NCBI RefSeq assembly: GCF_026723865.1
Contig: NZ_CP113529.1
Location: 3,162,001 to 3,226,000 of the forward strand
DNA: 64,000 nucleotides
Direction: 5' to 3'
From: Mycobacterium sp. Aquia_216
GTDB taxonomy: Bacteria > Actinomycetota > Actinomycetes > Mycobacteriales > Mycobacteriaceae
Below, one piece after another: positions 43,041 through 52,574 of this stretch. The notes below the pieces were generated by a model. It was not told the DNA's origin. It ran no database searches and saw nothing but the letters and a program-made list of their open reading frames with translations. The stretch's first letter is position 1. Each line of letters begins with the position of its first letter. Both the position numbers and the translations under genes were made by a program.

Positions 43041-45416
43041 ATGTCGGCGCTGAGCGGGTTCAGGGTCGTAGAGCTGGCCGGGTCGGTCGCGGCGGAGTAC
43101 TGCGGAAAACTGCTGGCCGACTTCGGCGCCGAGGTAATCAAGGTCGAGTCGCCCGGGTGCGGCAGCCCCACCCGGGCGATGGCCTCACGCGTGGGCGGCG
43201 GGCCCGACGGTAGTGCGTTATTTGCCTACCTCAACACCAACAAGCAATCCGTCGAGCTCGACGTCGCCAGCGCCGCCGGCGTCGAGCACCTCCACGAGCT
43301 GATCGGCACGGCAGATGCGGTGATCGACGACCGCACGACCCCTTGGGCTGACCGGTATCCAAATGTGGTGTTCTGTTCGATCACACCGTTCGGCCAGGGT
43401 GCACCGGCCGAGTACCAAAATGCCAAGAGCATCAATGTGTTCCACGCGAGCGGCTGGGGATATCACACGCCCAGCCACCCCGACCCCGCCAAACCGCCGT
43501 TGCAGGGGCCGGGCCGGTTCATGGCCGACTACGAAGCGGGATTAGAGGCGGCGCTGTGCACGGCGGCAACGCTGTTCGGACGTCTGCACAGCGGCCGCGG
43601 CGAGTTCATCGACGTTTCCCAGCATGCCGTGCTGGTCTCGCGCGCCGATTGCATCCTAGGGCGGCTGGTCACCGGCGAAATCCCCGCCCTGGGCGCCCGC
43701 GACGATTACGACCAACAGGGCCCGGCGTCGTTTTTCGCCTGCGCCGATGGCTTCGTCTACCTGTACATGACCAGCCGTGCACACTGGCTCGGCGTCAAGA
43801 AGCTGATGGGTCAGCCCGAGTGGCTGGACGAATTCGACGACGACTGGCTGGAGTTCTCGGTCACTGCCGAAAAGGTCGCGGCATTTCGACAGGGTTTCGC
43901 GGCCTGGGTCGTTGACTTGGCCAAGGAGACGGCGGCCGACGAAGCCCAGCGACTGGGCGTGCCGCTGGTTCCGGTCAACGAGGCCGCGGATCTGTATCGT
44001 TCGCCGCAGTATCGCCACCGCGGCTTTTTCCAGCACGTCGACCACCCGGTGGTGGGCCAGGCAACCTATCCCACCGTTCCGTATGCCCTGAGCGTTTCTC
44101 CTGCTGAAATCGCCACGGCCGCACCGACTCTCGGTCAACACACGGACGCGGTGCTGCAAAGCGCCATTGGCCACATAGCTCCGGTGGCGCGGGACCCCCA
44201 ACTCAAGGGATCGAAGACTCGGCGCGGCGGACCGCTGGCGGGGGTGCGCGTCGTCGAGCTCACCAAGGTGTGGGCCGGCCCGTATGCCGGCAAACTGCTG
44301 GCACTGTTGGGTGCCGAGGTGATCAAGGTCGAAACGGCGGCGCTGCCCGAGGAGATGCGCGCCTACGGTGGCACCGACATCAACCACGCACCGTTCTTTC
44401 TCAGCATCAATCCCGAGATCCTCAGCGTGGACCTCGATATCAAGTCGCCCCGGGGCATGACACACCTGCGTGAGCTGATCGCCCGCAGCGACATCGTGAT
44501 CAACAACCTGCGCCCCGGCGCGATGGAACGCCAAGGCCTGGGGTATCAGCAGCTCACCGAAATCAAGCCGGACATCATCTCGGTGTCGATCAAAATGTGG
44601 GGCAACGACGGCCCGCTCGGTCATCAGACCGGCTATGCGCCCTGCTTCGCCGCGCTGGCCGGGATTGCCCCGCTGGTCGGCTATCCGGGCGGGCCCCCGC
44701 TGGGAACCAGCATGCGCTACGGAGATTCCACGGTCGGTGCGGCGGCCGCATACGCCGCGGTGGTCGCGCTGCTGCACCGCGAGCTCAGTGGCGCGGGGCA
44801 ATTCGTCGACGTCTCGGCCGTCGAGACGCTCTCCTCGATGATCGGGGACTGTCTGCTCGAACAAAGCCTCACCGGCCGACGCCTCGGGCCCGACGGCAAC
44901 AACCACCCCGACATGTGCCCACATGGCTGCTACCCCTGCGCGGACGGATCCTGGATCAGCGTTGCCGTGGCGAACGACGCCGAATGGCGGCGCCTGTGCG
45001 ACGTGCTGCAAGCGTCCGCGCTGGTCGATGATCCGCGCTACACCGCCATGGCGGAGCGACACAAACATGTGGAATCCCTCGATGCCGATCTCGCGCGGAT
45101 GACGCGGGATCTCGACGCCGCGGGCCTCGCCCATTCTCTGCGCCTTGCGGGAGTGCCGGCCACCAAGAGCGCCACCGCCATCGACGTGATCGGCGACCAA
45201 CAACTCTGGGACCGCGAGCTGTATCGCTTTGTCACCGACCACCGCGAAGGCCAGCGTCCGATCCTGGGCCCGTCGTGGCGGCTGACACGCGGGCCGGCGC
45301 GCATCGAGCGGGGCGCACCCGACTTGGGCGAGGACACGGACTATGTTCTCCACGAGATACTGGGCGAGGCTTCGCCGTCGGAGGCGACCCGTTCACCGAT
45401 GATGGGCGAAACATGA
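43041..45416 (+). CDS. Double-domain CaiB/BaiF (class III) CoA-transferase
   Basis: 791 residues, about twice the family length, with two CoA-transferase units. Unit 1 (1-375) has ELAGSVAAEYCGKLLADFGAEVIKVE (in parts) and the catalytic-type Asp in RFMADYEAG. Unit 2 (395-785) has ELTKVWAGPYAGKLLALLG, NLRPGAMERQGLGY and an Asp in RYGDSTVG. These enzymes move CoA between acids, forming interlocked dimers; fusion would make a pseudo-dimer in one chain. It overlaps the following SDR by four bases. Confidence 0.88.
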   Translation: MSALSGFRVVELAGSVAAEYCGKLLADFGAEVIKVESPGCGSPTRAMASRVGGGPDGSALFAYLNTNKQSVELDVASAAGVEHLHELIGTADAVIDDRTTPWADRYPNVVFCSITPFGQGAPAEYQNAKSINVFHASGWGYHTPSHPDPAKPPLQGPGRFMADYEAGLEAALCTAATLFGRLHSGRGEFIDVSQHAVLVSRADCILGRLVTGEIPALGARDDYDQQGPASFFACADGFVYLYMTSRAHWLGVKKLMGQPEWLDEFDDDWLEFSVTAEKVAAFRQGFAAWVVDLAKETAADEAQRLGVPLVPVNEAADLYRSPQYRHRGFFQHVDHPVVGQATYPTVPYALSVSPAEIATAAPTLGQHTDAVLQSAIGHIAPVARDPQLKGSKTRRGGPLAGVRVVELTKVWAGPYAGKLLALLGAEVIKVETAALPEEMRAYGGTDINHAPFFLSINPEILSVDLDIKSPRGMTHLRELIARSDIVINNLRPGAMERQGLGYQQLTEIKPDIISVSIKMWGNDGPLGHQTGYAPCFAALAGIAPLVGYPGGPPLGTSMRYGDSTVGAAAAYAAVVALLHRELSGAGQFVDVSAVETLSSMIGDCLLEQSLTGRRLGPDGNNHPDMCPHGCYPCADGSWISVAVANDAEWRRLCDVLQASALVDDPRYTAMAERHKHVESLDADLARMTRDLDAAGLAHSLRLAGVPATKSATAIDVIGDQQLWDRELYRFVTDHREGQRPILGPSWRLTRGPARIERGAPDLGEDTDYVLHEILGEASPSEATRSPMMGET

Positions 45417-46177
45417 CGACGACACTGACGAAGACCGCGGCCTTGGTGACCGGTGCCAGCAGCGGCATCGGCGCGGCGACGGCGCGCGCGCTCGCCGCTC
45501 AAGGTGCCGCGGTCGCCCTATTGGCACGCCGGGCCGAACGGCTGGCCGACCTGAAGGCCGACATTGAATCCGCCGGCGGCACAGCGCTCGTCGTGCCCGC
45601 CGACGTCACCGACGCGGAGCAGGTCGTGGCCGCCGTGCAGGGTACTGTCGCCGAGTTCGGGCGACTCGACATCCTGGTGAACAACGCGGGGCTGATGCAG
45701 TCGGGGCCCGCCGACCAGGCGCCGCTACGGGATTGGGATCAGATGGTGTCGGTCAACGTGCAGGGGGTTCTCTACGCCACCCGCGCCGCGCTTCCCCACT
45801 TGATCGAGGCGGCCGCCGACGCGGCGCGGGGGGTGGCCGATCTGGTCACCATCAGCTCGACCGCGGGCTGGGTGGCGCGGCCCAACACCGCGGTGTATTC
45901 GTTGACCAAGTTCGGCGTGAACGCCTTCAGTGAGGGGCTGCGCCAAGAGGTACTCGGCAAGCGGGTCCGGGTCGGCGTGGTGGGCCCCGGAACCGTCGAC
46001 ACCGAAATCTTCAGCCATCTCGCCGAATCCTCGCGGGAGGCATTCGAGAAGCAGACGGCCGGCATGGTCAAGCTGCGGCCCGAGGACATCGCCGACGCGG
46101 TGTTGTTCATGGTGACCCGCGATCGGCGGGTGGCGGTCAACCACATGCTGGTGCGCGCGGCCGAACAGACCTGGTAA
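45413..46177 (+). CDS. Short-chain dehydrogenase/reductase
   Basis: 254 residues. Cofactor loop TGASSGIGAATARAL near 13-27, LDILVNNAGLMQSGP, catalytic Ser in ISSTAGW, Tyr/Lys in VYSLTKFGVN. The ending (PEDIADAVLFMVTRDRRVAV) marks the group of SDRs that have a helical C-terminal lid. This is the same subgroup as the broken SDR at 24283. It starts within the CoA-transferase stop and ends five bases before the kinase gene. Confidence 0.87.
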   Translation: MTTTLTKTAALVTGASSGIGAATARALAAQGAAVALLARRAERLADLKADIESAGGTALVVPADVTDAEQVVAAVQGTVAEFGRLDILVNNAGLMQSGPADQAPLRDWDQMVSVNVQGVLYATRAALPHLIEAAADAARGVADLVTISSTAGWVARPNTAVYSLTKFGVNAFSEGLRQEVLGKRVRVGVVGPGTVDTEIFSHLAESSREAFEKQTAGMVKLRPEDIADAVLFMVTRDRRVAVNHMLVRAAEQTW

Positions 46178-46181
46178 CCGC

Positions 46182-47477
46182 GTGACTGGGCAATGGGTCA
46201 CGGGTGACCAGTCCGGGTTGACGTTTCCCGCCGACCCCGCGTCGCTGCGCGAGGGCGGGGCCCGGTTTCTGACCGACGCATTCCGCGCTTCCGGCGTGCT
46301 CGCGAAGAGCAATGCCGTCAGCGGGATAACGGACTTCGTCGAGATTCGCGGCGGCAGCACGGGCCGCAAAGTCGCGCTGTCCGTCGAATACGACTCGGCC
46401 GCGGCGGGCCTGCACACCGACTTGTTCGTGAAGTTCTCTCGCGATATCGACAATCCGGTGCGCGATCGCGGTAAGACGCAGATGGAGCCGGAGGTGCGTT
46501 TCGCCTCCCTGTCCCGGGCACCGGGGTTTCCGATCGCGGTGCCCAGCTCCCTCTTCGGCGACTACCAGCGGGAGAGCGGTACGGGAATACTGATCACCGA
46601 GCGAATCCAATTCGGCGCCAACGGAATCGAACGGCAATATCACAAGTGCCTCGACTACGAAATGCCCGAACCTCTCGAGCACTACCGCGCGCTGCTCAGC
46701 GCGCTGGCCCGGCTGGCCGGAACCCATCGATCCGGGCGGCTTCCGGCGGCGCAGACCGCGCACTTTCCGGTCGACGTGCAGGCCGCGACCGTGGGAGAGC
46801 GGGCACCGCTGTCAGTGCAGAAACTCGAACGACGGGTCAACCAGCTGGCCGAATTCGCCGACAGCCACCCCGGGTTATTGCCGGCCAGCGCCGGCTCGCC
46901 GGAGTTCCTGGCGCGCTTGCGCGACGACGTGCCCCGCGTCGCGCAGCACGAGGACGCGATCACCCGCCGACTGGCCGACGACGCCGACTACGTCGCGCTG
47001 TGCCATTGGAACGCCAATATCGACAACGCCTGGTTTTGGCGAGGCACCGACAACGTGCTGCGCTGCGGTCTGATGGACTGGGGATGCGTCAGCCAGATGA
47101 ATCTGGGCATGGCGCTCTGGGGTGCCATGTCCGGCGCCGAGACCGACCTGTGGGACGTCCATCTCGACGATCTGCTGGAGTCGTTCGCCACGGAATACGC
47201 TCGCCACGGCGGCCCGCGGCTCGATCCGGCCCGGTTGCGCCGACATACCCTGTTGTATGCGGCGGCAATGGGCGTCGCATGGCTGCTGGACGTACCGGCC
47301 TTGATCCGCAAGCGATTCGACATCGTGCCCAGCACCCGCAAAGATCCGCGCATCAGGGATGACGAGAGCGTGCGCGCGCCACTGCAAATGCTGTCGAACC
47401 TGCTGAGCGCGTGGGAGCGATATCGCCTGGGGGACTTACTCGATGCCGCGCTGGCCGGGGGCGAACAAGTAAGCTAG
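46182..47477 (+). CDS. APH/ecdysteroid-kinase-like phosphotransferase
   Basis: 431 residues, GTG start. Kinase-like fold: [18 protein letters not shown] in the N-lobe, catalytic-loop [12 protein letters not shown] (in place of HGDxxxxN) and metal-loop LMDWGCVS (DxG). Relatives are aminoglycoside, choline and ecdysteroid kinases. In terpenoid and steroid operons such a protein could phosphorylate a hydroxylated intermediate. It ends the P450 operon and converges on the HNH gene with a four-base overlap. The Asp in the catalytic loop is replaced (HWN), so a pseudo-kinase is possible. Confidence 0.72.
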   Translation: MTGQWVTGDQSGLTFPADPASLREGGARFLTDAFRASGVLAKSNAVSGITDFVEIRGGSTGRKVALSVEYDSAAAGLHTDLFVKFSRDIDNPVRDRGKTQMEPEVRFASLSRAPGFPIAVPSSLFGDYQRESGTGILITERIQFGANGIERQYHKCLDYEMPEPLEHYRALLSALARLAGTHRSGRLPAAQTAHFPVDVQAATVGERAPLSVQKLERRVNQLAEFADSHPGLLPASAGSPEFLARLRDDVPRVAQHEDAITRRLADDADYVALCHWNANIDNAWFWRGTDNVLRCGLMDWGCVSQMNLGMALWGAMSGAETDLWDVHLDDLLESFATEYARHGGPRLDPARLRRHTLLYAAAMGVAWLLDVPALIRKRFDIVPSTRKDPRIRDDESVRAPLQMLSNLLSAWERYRLGDLLDAALAGGEQVS

Positions 47478-48835
47478 GGCGCGTCGTCGTCTCGGTCTTG
47501 GAGCAGCTTTTCGGGATGGTGGAACGTGTTGACGCGCGGTTGGCCGCGATCCAAGTGCGGCGGTGGAAGCCATTCGGTGTCGCCCCGAGCGTTCTTGCGG
47601 GTGGTCCAGCCACCGGGTCGCAGAAGGCGATGTTGGGGTCCGCACGCGAAGGTCAAGTCGTTGACGTCCGTGGTGTGGCACCTGGCCCAGTCGGTGACGT
47701 GATGCACTTCGCAGTAGTAACCGGGCACCGTACAGCCAGGTGCCGAGCACCCACGATCCTTGGCGTACAGGACAATTCGCTGCGCAGACGACGCGAGACG
47801 TTTCGTGTGATACAGCGCCAAGGGTTTGCCTTTATCGAAGATTGCCAAATAGTGATGCGCGTGGCGCGCTAACCGGATCACGTCGCTCATCGGCAGAATG
47901 GTGCCGCCGCCGGTCAAACCGCGCCCGGCAGCAGACTCCAGCTCGGCCAGTGTGGTCGTGACGATGATTGAGGCCGGTAGCCCGTTGTGCTGGCCGAGTT
48001 CGCCCGACGCAAGCAATCCGCGTAGTGCCGCATTCAGTGCGTCGTGCTGGCGTTGACCTGCGCTGCGGGAATCGCGCTCGACGGACCGCTCGCTGGGACT
48101 GCCTTCCACACAAGGGCTTTCGTCGTCGGGATTGGACATTCCCGGAGCGCCCAATTTCGCCCATACCGCTTCCAGGCTTGCGCGGGCCTCGGGCGTCAGC
48201 CAGCCTCGCAACTCCGACATGCCGTCGCAACCTTGGTTGCCTAGACTCAGCCCGCGACGGCGTGCACGATCCTCATCGCTATAGCAGCCATCGGGGTTCA
48301 AGCAATCGGCCAGGGTCGCGGCCAGTTTGGCAAGTTGTTCGGGCCGAAACCGGGTTCCTTCAAGGGCCAATTTGGCTTCCGCCTGTTCGCGCGTTACAGC
48401 GTCGATCCAGCCGGGCAACTGGTGGTAGAACTTGCGGATCACCGCCACCTGACCCGGCCCCAGCGCGCCCTGACGCTGCTCAGCGGCGGTGGCCGCCAAC
48501 ATCGGCGCGAGCAGCTCGCCGGTCAACCCGCGCCGCGGCCCCAGGTCGGCGGCTTCGCGGATGCGCCGAGACGCTTCCGAACGGCTGATCAAAGTTGCTT
48601 CGGCAATCGCATGCGACAGCTTGCCGCCGATCTCTTGGGGTGTGGCTTGGCGGACCAGATTGTTGATCAAAGGATGTTCGACGGCCGGCAGCCGGCGGCG
48701 CACCTTCTCGCAGCGCCCCAGCAGTGCCATCTGCTCCGGGGTTGCCAGCGCGTCGCAGTCATGTGAGACAAGTTCGTCGAAGGCGGCATCAATGGTGTCA
48801 AAAGCCTTCGACAATGCCTCCCGATCGATACTCAC
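47474..48835 (-). CDS. DUF222/13E12-family HNH endonuclease
   Basis: 453 residues. An N-terminal DUF222 helical region (about 1-320: [34 protein letters not shown]), then a C-terminal HNH nuclease domain with zinc-type cysteines ([17 protein letters not shown]), [12 protein letters not shown]. These proteins belong to the REP13E12 family found in many copies in mycobacteria and actinophages, often flanked by recombining sequences. No att site or partner integrase is seen, so it is probably a solitary, possibly mobile, copy. ATG at 48835. Confidence 0.88.
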   Translation of the reverse strand: MSIDREALSKAFDTIDAAFDELVSHDCDALATPEQMALLGRCEKVRRRLPAVEHPLINNLVRQATPQEIGGKLSHAIAEATLISRSEASRRIREAADLGPRRGLTGELLAPMLAATAAEQRQGALGPGQVAVIRKFYHQLPGWIDAVTREQAEAKLALEGTRFRPEQLAKLAATLADCLNPDGCYSDEDRARRRGLSLGNQGCDGMSELRGWLTPEARASLEAVWAKLGAPGMSNPDDESPCVEGSPSERSVERDSRSAGQRQHDALNAALRGLLASGELGQHNGLPASIIVTTTLAELESAAGRGLTGGGTILPMSDVIRLARHAHHYLAIFDKGKPLALYHTKRLASSAQRIVLYAKDRGCSAPGCTVPGYYCEVHHVTDWARCHTTDVNDLTFACGPQHRLLRPGGWTTRKNARGDTEWLPPPHLDRGQPRVNTFHHPEKLLQDRDDDAP

Positions 48836-48922
48836 ACCCCAAATTTATCGGCGCCTACCGACATAAACATCGTTGATGTTACAGGTGAATCTAAAGTGAC
48901 ACAGTGGATTTCAGCGATCGGG

Positions 48923-50035
48923 TCACGACGGGCTGGCGGTCAGCACGTCGACGCCGGCCTCGGTGATGTGGACGGTGTCGCGGCGGAACACCGCACCGAG
49001 GCCCTGCTGCCAGACGTAGCCGGTAATCGCCAACACCATCCCGGCCTCGAGCTGGTCGTGTTCGCCTGCCGCGACGAGCGTTTCGGACACCACCGGCGGG
49101 TCGAAACCCAGCCCCAACCCGTGGGCAATCGGCATCGGCGGTATCGGCTCGCCGACCGCCTCGTATGCGGCCAGCAGATGGCGGGTGGACGCACCGGGCC
49201 GGCAGGCGCCAAGCATCGTGTCGTACAGCGTGTTCGACCGCATGAACAGCGGGCGAGCCTCGGCGGCATCGCCGACGGGCCAGGTCCGGCCCACCTCGGC
49301 GACATAGCCATCCGCGAGGGCTCCGGCGGAAAAGGCGACGAGGTCGCCCGACCGGACCTCGGCCTGACCGCGATGCCACGGCCGCTCCCGCGAGGTCACC
49401 CACGCGGCGTCCTGGGTGGCCGGCGTGCTGACCCCGCCCGCCGCCATCGCCTCCATCATGATTCCGGCCAGGGTCTGCGCCGACACGCCCGGCGCCAATC
49501 CGCCCACGGCGGTGGCGAGTCCGTGTTCGGCAATACGCAGTGCACTGTCCATTGCCGCGATCTCGTCGGATGTCTTGACGCGCCGTGCCGCGCGCATCGC
49601 CGGCTCGGCGTCGACGAGTTCGGCGTTGGGGAACGCTTCGGGCAGTAGTGCGGCGAAAGTCGGTGTGATCGCGTCGGTTCCGACCCGCCGTGCCGCTTCG
49701 GCGCCGTCGACCTTCTTCAGCACGTCGATGAGCGTCATCGGGTTCCAGGCCAGCCCGTAGAGGTGATCGTGGTCGATCTCCTCCGGAACCCCTTCGTCGT
49801 CGGTGCTGTTGAGGTAGATATCTCCGGTGGCGCGCACCAGCACACACATCGGACCGAACGGTCGTGTCCCGGCTATCCACAGCTGCGGCGCACCGGTGAC
49901 GTACCGAATGTTGGCTTGCCGGCCGAGCACCAGGATGTCGAGGCCGTGCTCGTCCATTTGGGCCAGTGCGCGTTGTCTACGTCCCATGCGTAATGCCCGC
50001 GTGTCGGGCGAAACCTCAGTCGCCATAAGGGGCAT
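48923..50035 (-). CDS. M24-fold (creatinase/prolidase-like) protein lacking metal ligands
   Basis: 370 residues of the pita-bread M24 fold (ALAQMDEHGLDILVLG at the N-terminus, MRAARRVKTSDEIAAMDSAL). Where active members have D-x-G ... S-D ... R-T it reads VAFSAGALADGYVAEVGRT (first Asp is Ser, second is Glu), and the E-P position reads LAITGYVW (no Glu). Only IAHGLGLG keeps its His. The active dinuclear site seems lost, in contrast to the neighbouring gene, which keeps it. It overlaps that gene by about 20 bases and may be its regulatory or binding partner. ATG at 50035 or 50026. Confidence 0.78.
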   Translation of the reverse strand: MPLMATEVSPDTRALRMGRRQRALAQMDEHGLDILVLGRQANIRYVTGAPQLWIAGTRPFGPMCVLVRATGDIYLNSTDDEGVPEEIDHDHLYGLAWNPMTLIDVLKKVDGAEAARRVGTDAITPTFAALLPEAFPNAELVDAEPAMRAARRVKTSDEIAAMDSALRIAEHGLATAVGGLAPGVSAQTLAGIMMEAMAAGGVSTPATQDAAWVTSRERPWHRGQAEVRSGDLVAFSAGALADGYVAEVGRTWPVGDAAEARPLFMRSNTLYDTMLGACRPGASTRHLLAAYEAVGEPIPPMPIAHGLGLGFDPPVVSETLVAAGEHDQLEAGMVLAITGYVWQQGLGAVFRRDTVHITEAGVDVLTASPS

Positions 50036-51251
50036 ACGGGTAGTCGGTGATCGGCGTGTAGCCGTCCTCGGTGATCACGATGATCTCCTCGCTGCGATAG
50101 CCCCCGGTTCCGTCCTCCCACATCACCGGTTCCAACACCAGCACCATGCCGGGCGGGAAGACGAAGTTGTCGTCGAACTCCTCCCCGAGATCCGTTCCGA
50201 TCATGGGCGCTTCGGCGGGATAGGTGCCGATGCCGTGGCCGAGGTAGAAGTGCGGCAACCACGGTTTACGGCCACCGTTGGCCGCGATCGCCGCGCGCGC
50301 CAAGTCGCCCGAGGTGACGCCCGCCTTGGCCACCGCGAGTACGGCGTCCAGGGTGGCCCGCCACTGCCGGAACTGATCCTGTTGCCGCGGTGTCGGTTTG
50401 GCGCCGACGATCCAGGTGCGGCCGAAGTCGGAGCAGTAGCCGTGGTAGGTGATGCTGATGTCGGTCCAGAGCACATCGCCGGCCGCCAGTTCACGATCGG
50501 TGGGGAGCAGCGGCAGCGCGAGATCCCCATGCGTCGTCCACACCCCGGCTTCTCGTGAACTCGGCATCACCTGCCAGATGGCCTCCAGCATGTTGGTGGT
50601 CGCCCCGAGCTCGAACGCGCCGCGCACGAACCTGGCTGAAAGGTCAATCTGCCGCATGCCGGGCACCAGCGCTTTCTGCACGTCGACGATGGCTTGTTCG
50701 GTGATGCGGGCCGCCTTGCGCAGACATGCCAGCTCGTCGCGAGTCTTCACCAACTGCGCGGCGCCTAGCACGATCGCCGCATCCGTCGGCGGGCCCGCGG
50801 GGAAGAGCTTGGGGCCGGCCCGTCGCATCGCCCCGGTGAGTTCGTCGACGGCGATGCTGGATCCCGGTGGGACGATCTCGGCCAGCTTCCGTGCAAAATC
50901 CTTGACACCGTAGTCGAATTCGAGGTAGGCGGGGCCGTGCAGATGGTCGTCGGGGACTGGTGACGCGGCGGAGGCTCCGCTGCGCAACGGCATGAACAGA
51001 TGCGGATGCACGTCATTCGCGAGGACGACCGCGACCGGACGCTCCACGTGCGAGAGACCGGCGTCCAACAGCGGCCAACTGGCTCCAGTCGCGTAACCGA
51101 CGTAGCCGTTCATCAGCAGGATCAGCGCGTCGACGCCATGTTCGGCCATCGCGGACCGTATCCGTGCTCCGACCTCCGCACGCATGCGGGCCCAGTCCGG
51201 CTCGTCGGGGATGTCGATCAGCGCGCCGTGGGCGGCGGCAGAATTCGTCAT
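50016..51251 (-). CDS. M24-family metallopeptidase (Xaa-Pro dipeptidase-like)
   Basis: 411 residues with the intact M24 site: Asp pair in VLWTDISITYHGYCSDFGRT, His in LGHGIGTYPAEAP, Glu in MVLVLEPVMW and Glu in GGYRSEEIIVI. The N-terminal creatinase-like domain ends near 190. Members hydrolyse X-Pro dipeptides or, in creatinase-like cases, other amide bonds. ATG at 51251 is preferred; an upstream GTG frame reads back into the broken amidohydrolase. Adjacent genes suggest a catabolic rather than housekeeping peptidase. Confidence 0.86.
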   Translation of the reverse strand: MTNSAAAHGALIDIPDEPDWARMRAEVGARIRSAMAEHGVDALILLMNGYVGYATGASWPLLDAGLSHVERPVAVVLANDVHPHLFMPLRSGASAASPVPDDHLHGPAYLEFDYGVKDFARKLAEIVPPGSSIAVDELTGAMRRAGPKLFPAGPPTDAAIVLGAAQLVKTRDELACLRKAARITEQAIVDVQKALVPGMRQIDLSARFVRGAFELGATTNMLEAIWQVMPSSREAGVWTTHGDLALPLLPTDRELAAGDVLWTDISITYHGYCSDFGRTWIVGAKPTPRQQDQFRQWRATLDAVLAVAKAGVTSGDLARAAIAANGGRKPWLPHFYLGHGIGTYPAEAPMIGTDLGEEFDDNFVFPPGMVLVLEPVMWEDGTGGYRSEEIIVITEDGYTPITDYPYAPYGD

Positions 51252-51253
51252 GG

Positions 51254-51604
51254 TCAGATTCCCAAGAATTTCTTGATGTTGCCGCCCACAACGCGGATGG
51301 CGTTCTCGGGGCCGACAGCGTCGGCCACCGCGGCCAGCGACCGCTCCGAATAGCCGAAGGTGCTTTCGTTGTGCGAATAGTCGGATGACCACATCACCTT
51401 GTCGATTCCGATCTCGTCGATCTACTTGAGGCCAAGCGGGTCAACCATGAATGAGGCGCACAAATGGGTGTCCCAGTAGTAACGGATGTCGTGCTCAGGC
51501 TGGTGCCGGAGCATGTGCTGGTTAGGAGGCCAGGACGTGCTCGGCGTCTTGTAGTCTTGCTGGGCGCCGGGATCCTTTACGTCAGTACGACCGACGAACG
51601 CCAT
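51254..51604 (-). pseudogene. Broken amidohydrolase: short remnant with in-frame stop
   Basis: ATG at 51604 (AGGAAAGG upstream) opens MAFVGRTDV and joins directly to the C-terminal region of an amidohydrolase (CASFMVDPLGLK). Codon 61 is a TAG (51422-51424), then the same frame continues with the family tail (EIDEIGIDKVMWSSDYSHN up to NIKKFLGI) to TGA at 51254. Intact relatives are about 400 residues, so a large N-terminal/central part is gone as well. Related to the complete gene at 29350. One base change would remove the TAG; the truncation would remain. Confidence 0.8.
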
Positions 51605-51626
51605 TGTTTTCGTGCCTTTCCTGGAG

Positions 51627-52574
51627 TCAGTTCGGGTAGGTGACGCCGGTGAGTTTTTCGGAGAGCTGCCACAGTCGCTCCGTCTCGGTTTCACTGCGTG
51701 CCGGGCGCGGGACGCCGGCGAATGTGACTCCGCCCCCGGCGGTTTCGTAGAAGCCGCGCGGTCCGTAGTAGCGGGCCCCCTCGGCGTCCGGCGAAACCGA
51801 CGCGTAGAGGGTCGGTTTGATGCCCTCGTCGATCTCGAGCCACATGAACGGCAGCAGCCGCCAAGTCAATCGGGTGAGCCGCGCCTGCAGTGTCGGTTTG
51901 TCCCGCCCATACGATGCGCCGCTGAGCAGGTTGGTCTTGCTCAGCCCTGGATGAGCGGCGTTGGACATGACACCCCAGCCGCCGCGGCTGCTGCGCCGGT
52001 TCAGCTCGACCGCGAACATCAGCTGCGCCAGCTTGGCGATACCGTAGGAGAGCATCGGTTTGTAGCGGTCCCGGGCGTTGGGGTCGTCGAAGGTCAGCTT
52101 CGGTTGGGTGGCGGCGATGCTGCTCACGGTCACGACGCGCGAGGACGTCGCTGCGCGCAGCAGCGGCAGTAGGTGTCCGGTCAGGGCAAAGTGACCCAGG
52201 TGGTTGGCACCGAACTGCAACTCGAAGCCGTCGCTGGTAACCTGGCGCTGCGGCGGGGTCATGACGCCTGCGTTGTTGACCAAAACATCGATCGGCCGAC
52301 CTTCCGCCGTCAGCTCTTCACCTAGGGCCGCAACGCTTTCCAGTGACGCAAGATCGAGCTGTTTGATGCTGAGCTTCGCGGCAGGCAGCTCACGACGGAT
52401 CTCCTCGATCGCTGCCTCGCCCTTGGCCCGGTTCCGGATCGCCATCACGACGTCGGCGTCGGCGGCCGCCAGACGCTTCGCCAGGCCGAATCCCAGACCA
52501 CTGTTGGCGCCGGTGACGACCGCGAGCTTGCCGGCCAGATCCGGCACGGCCAGCGTGAGCGCTGGTTTCACCAT
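51627..52574 (-). CDS. Short-chain dehydrogenase (retinol-dehydrogenase-like)
   Basis: 315 residues. [16 protein letters not shown] near 22-37, [14 protein letters not shown] (Arg after strand 2 suggests NADPH), [13 protein letters not shown], catalytic Ser in TVSSIAATQ, Tyr/Lys in [10 protein letters not shown]. This matches the retinol dehydrogenase/protochlorophyllide reductase-like group that reduces large lipophilic carbonyls. The ATG at 52574 overlaps the P450 stop by seven bases, so the two are co-translated. It lies downstream of the TetR with its operator. Confidence 0.86.
   Translation of the reverse strand: MVKPALTLAVPDLAGKLAVVTGANSGLGFGLAKRLAAADADVVMAIRNRAKGEAAIEEIRRELPAAKLSIKQLDLASLESVAALGEELTAEGRPIDVLVNNAGVMTPPQRQVTSDGFELQFGANHLGHFALTGHLLPLLRAATSSRVVTVSSIAATQPKLTFDDPNARDRYKPMLSYGIAKLAQLMFAVELNRRSSRGGWGVMSNAAHPGLSKTNLLSGASYGRDKPTLQARLTRLTWRLLPFMWLEIDEGIKPTLYASVSPDAEGARYYGPRGFYETAGGGVTFAGVPRPARSETETERLWQLSEKLTGVTYPN

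Noticed and set aside
43656..45353. 565-codon minus-strand frame over the double CoA-transferase
   Set aside because: Antisense shadow caused by strong GC3 bias; no motif, no start signal.
47474..48835. HNH/13E12 gene as proof of a mobile element
   Set aside because: The family is often linked to mobile DNA, but no flanking repeats, att site, integrase or transposase were visible, so only the gene itself is reported.
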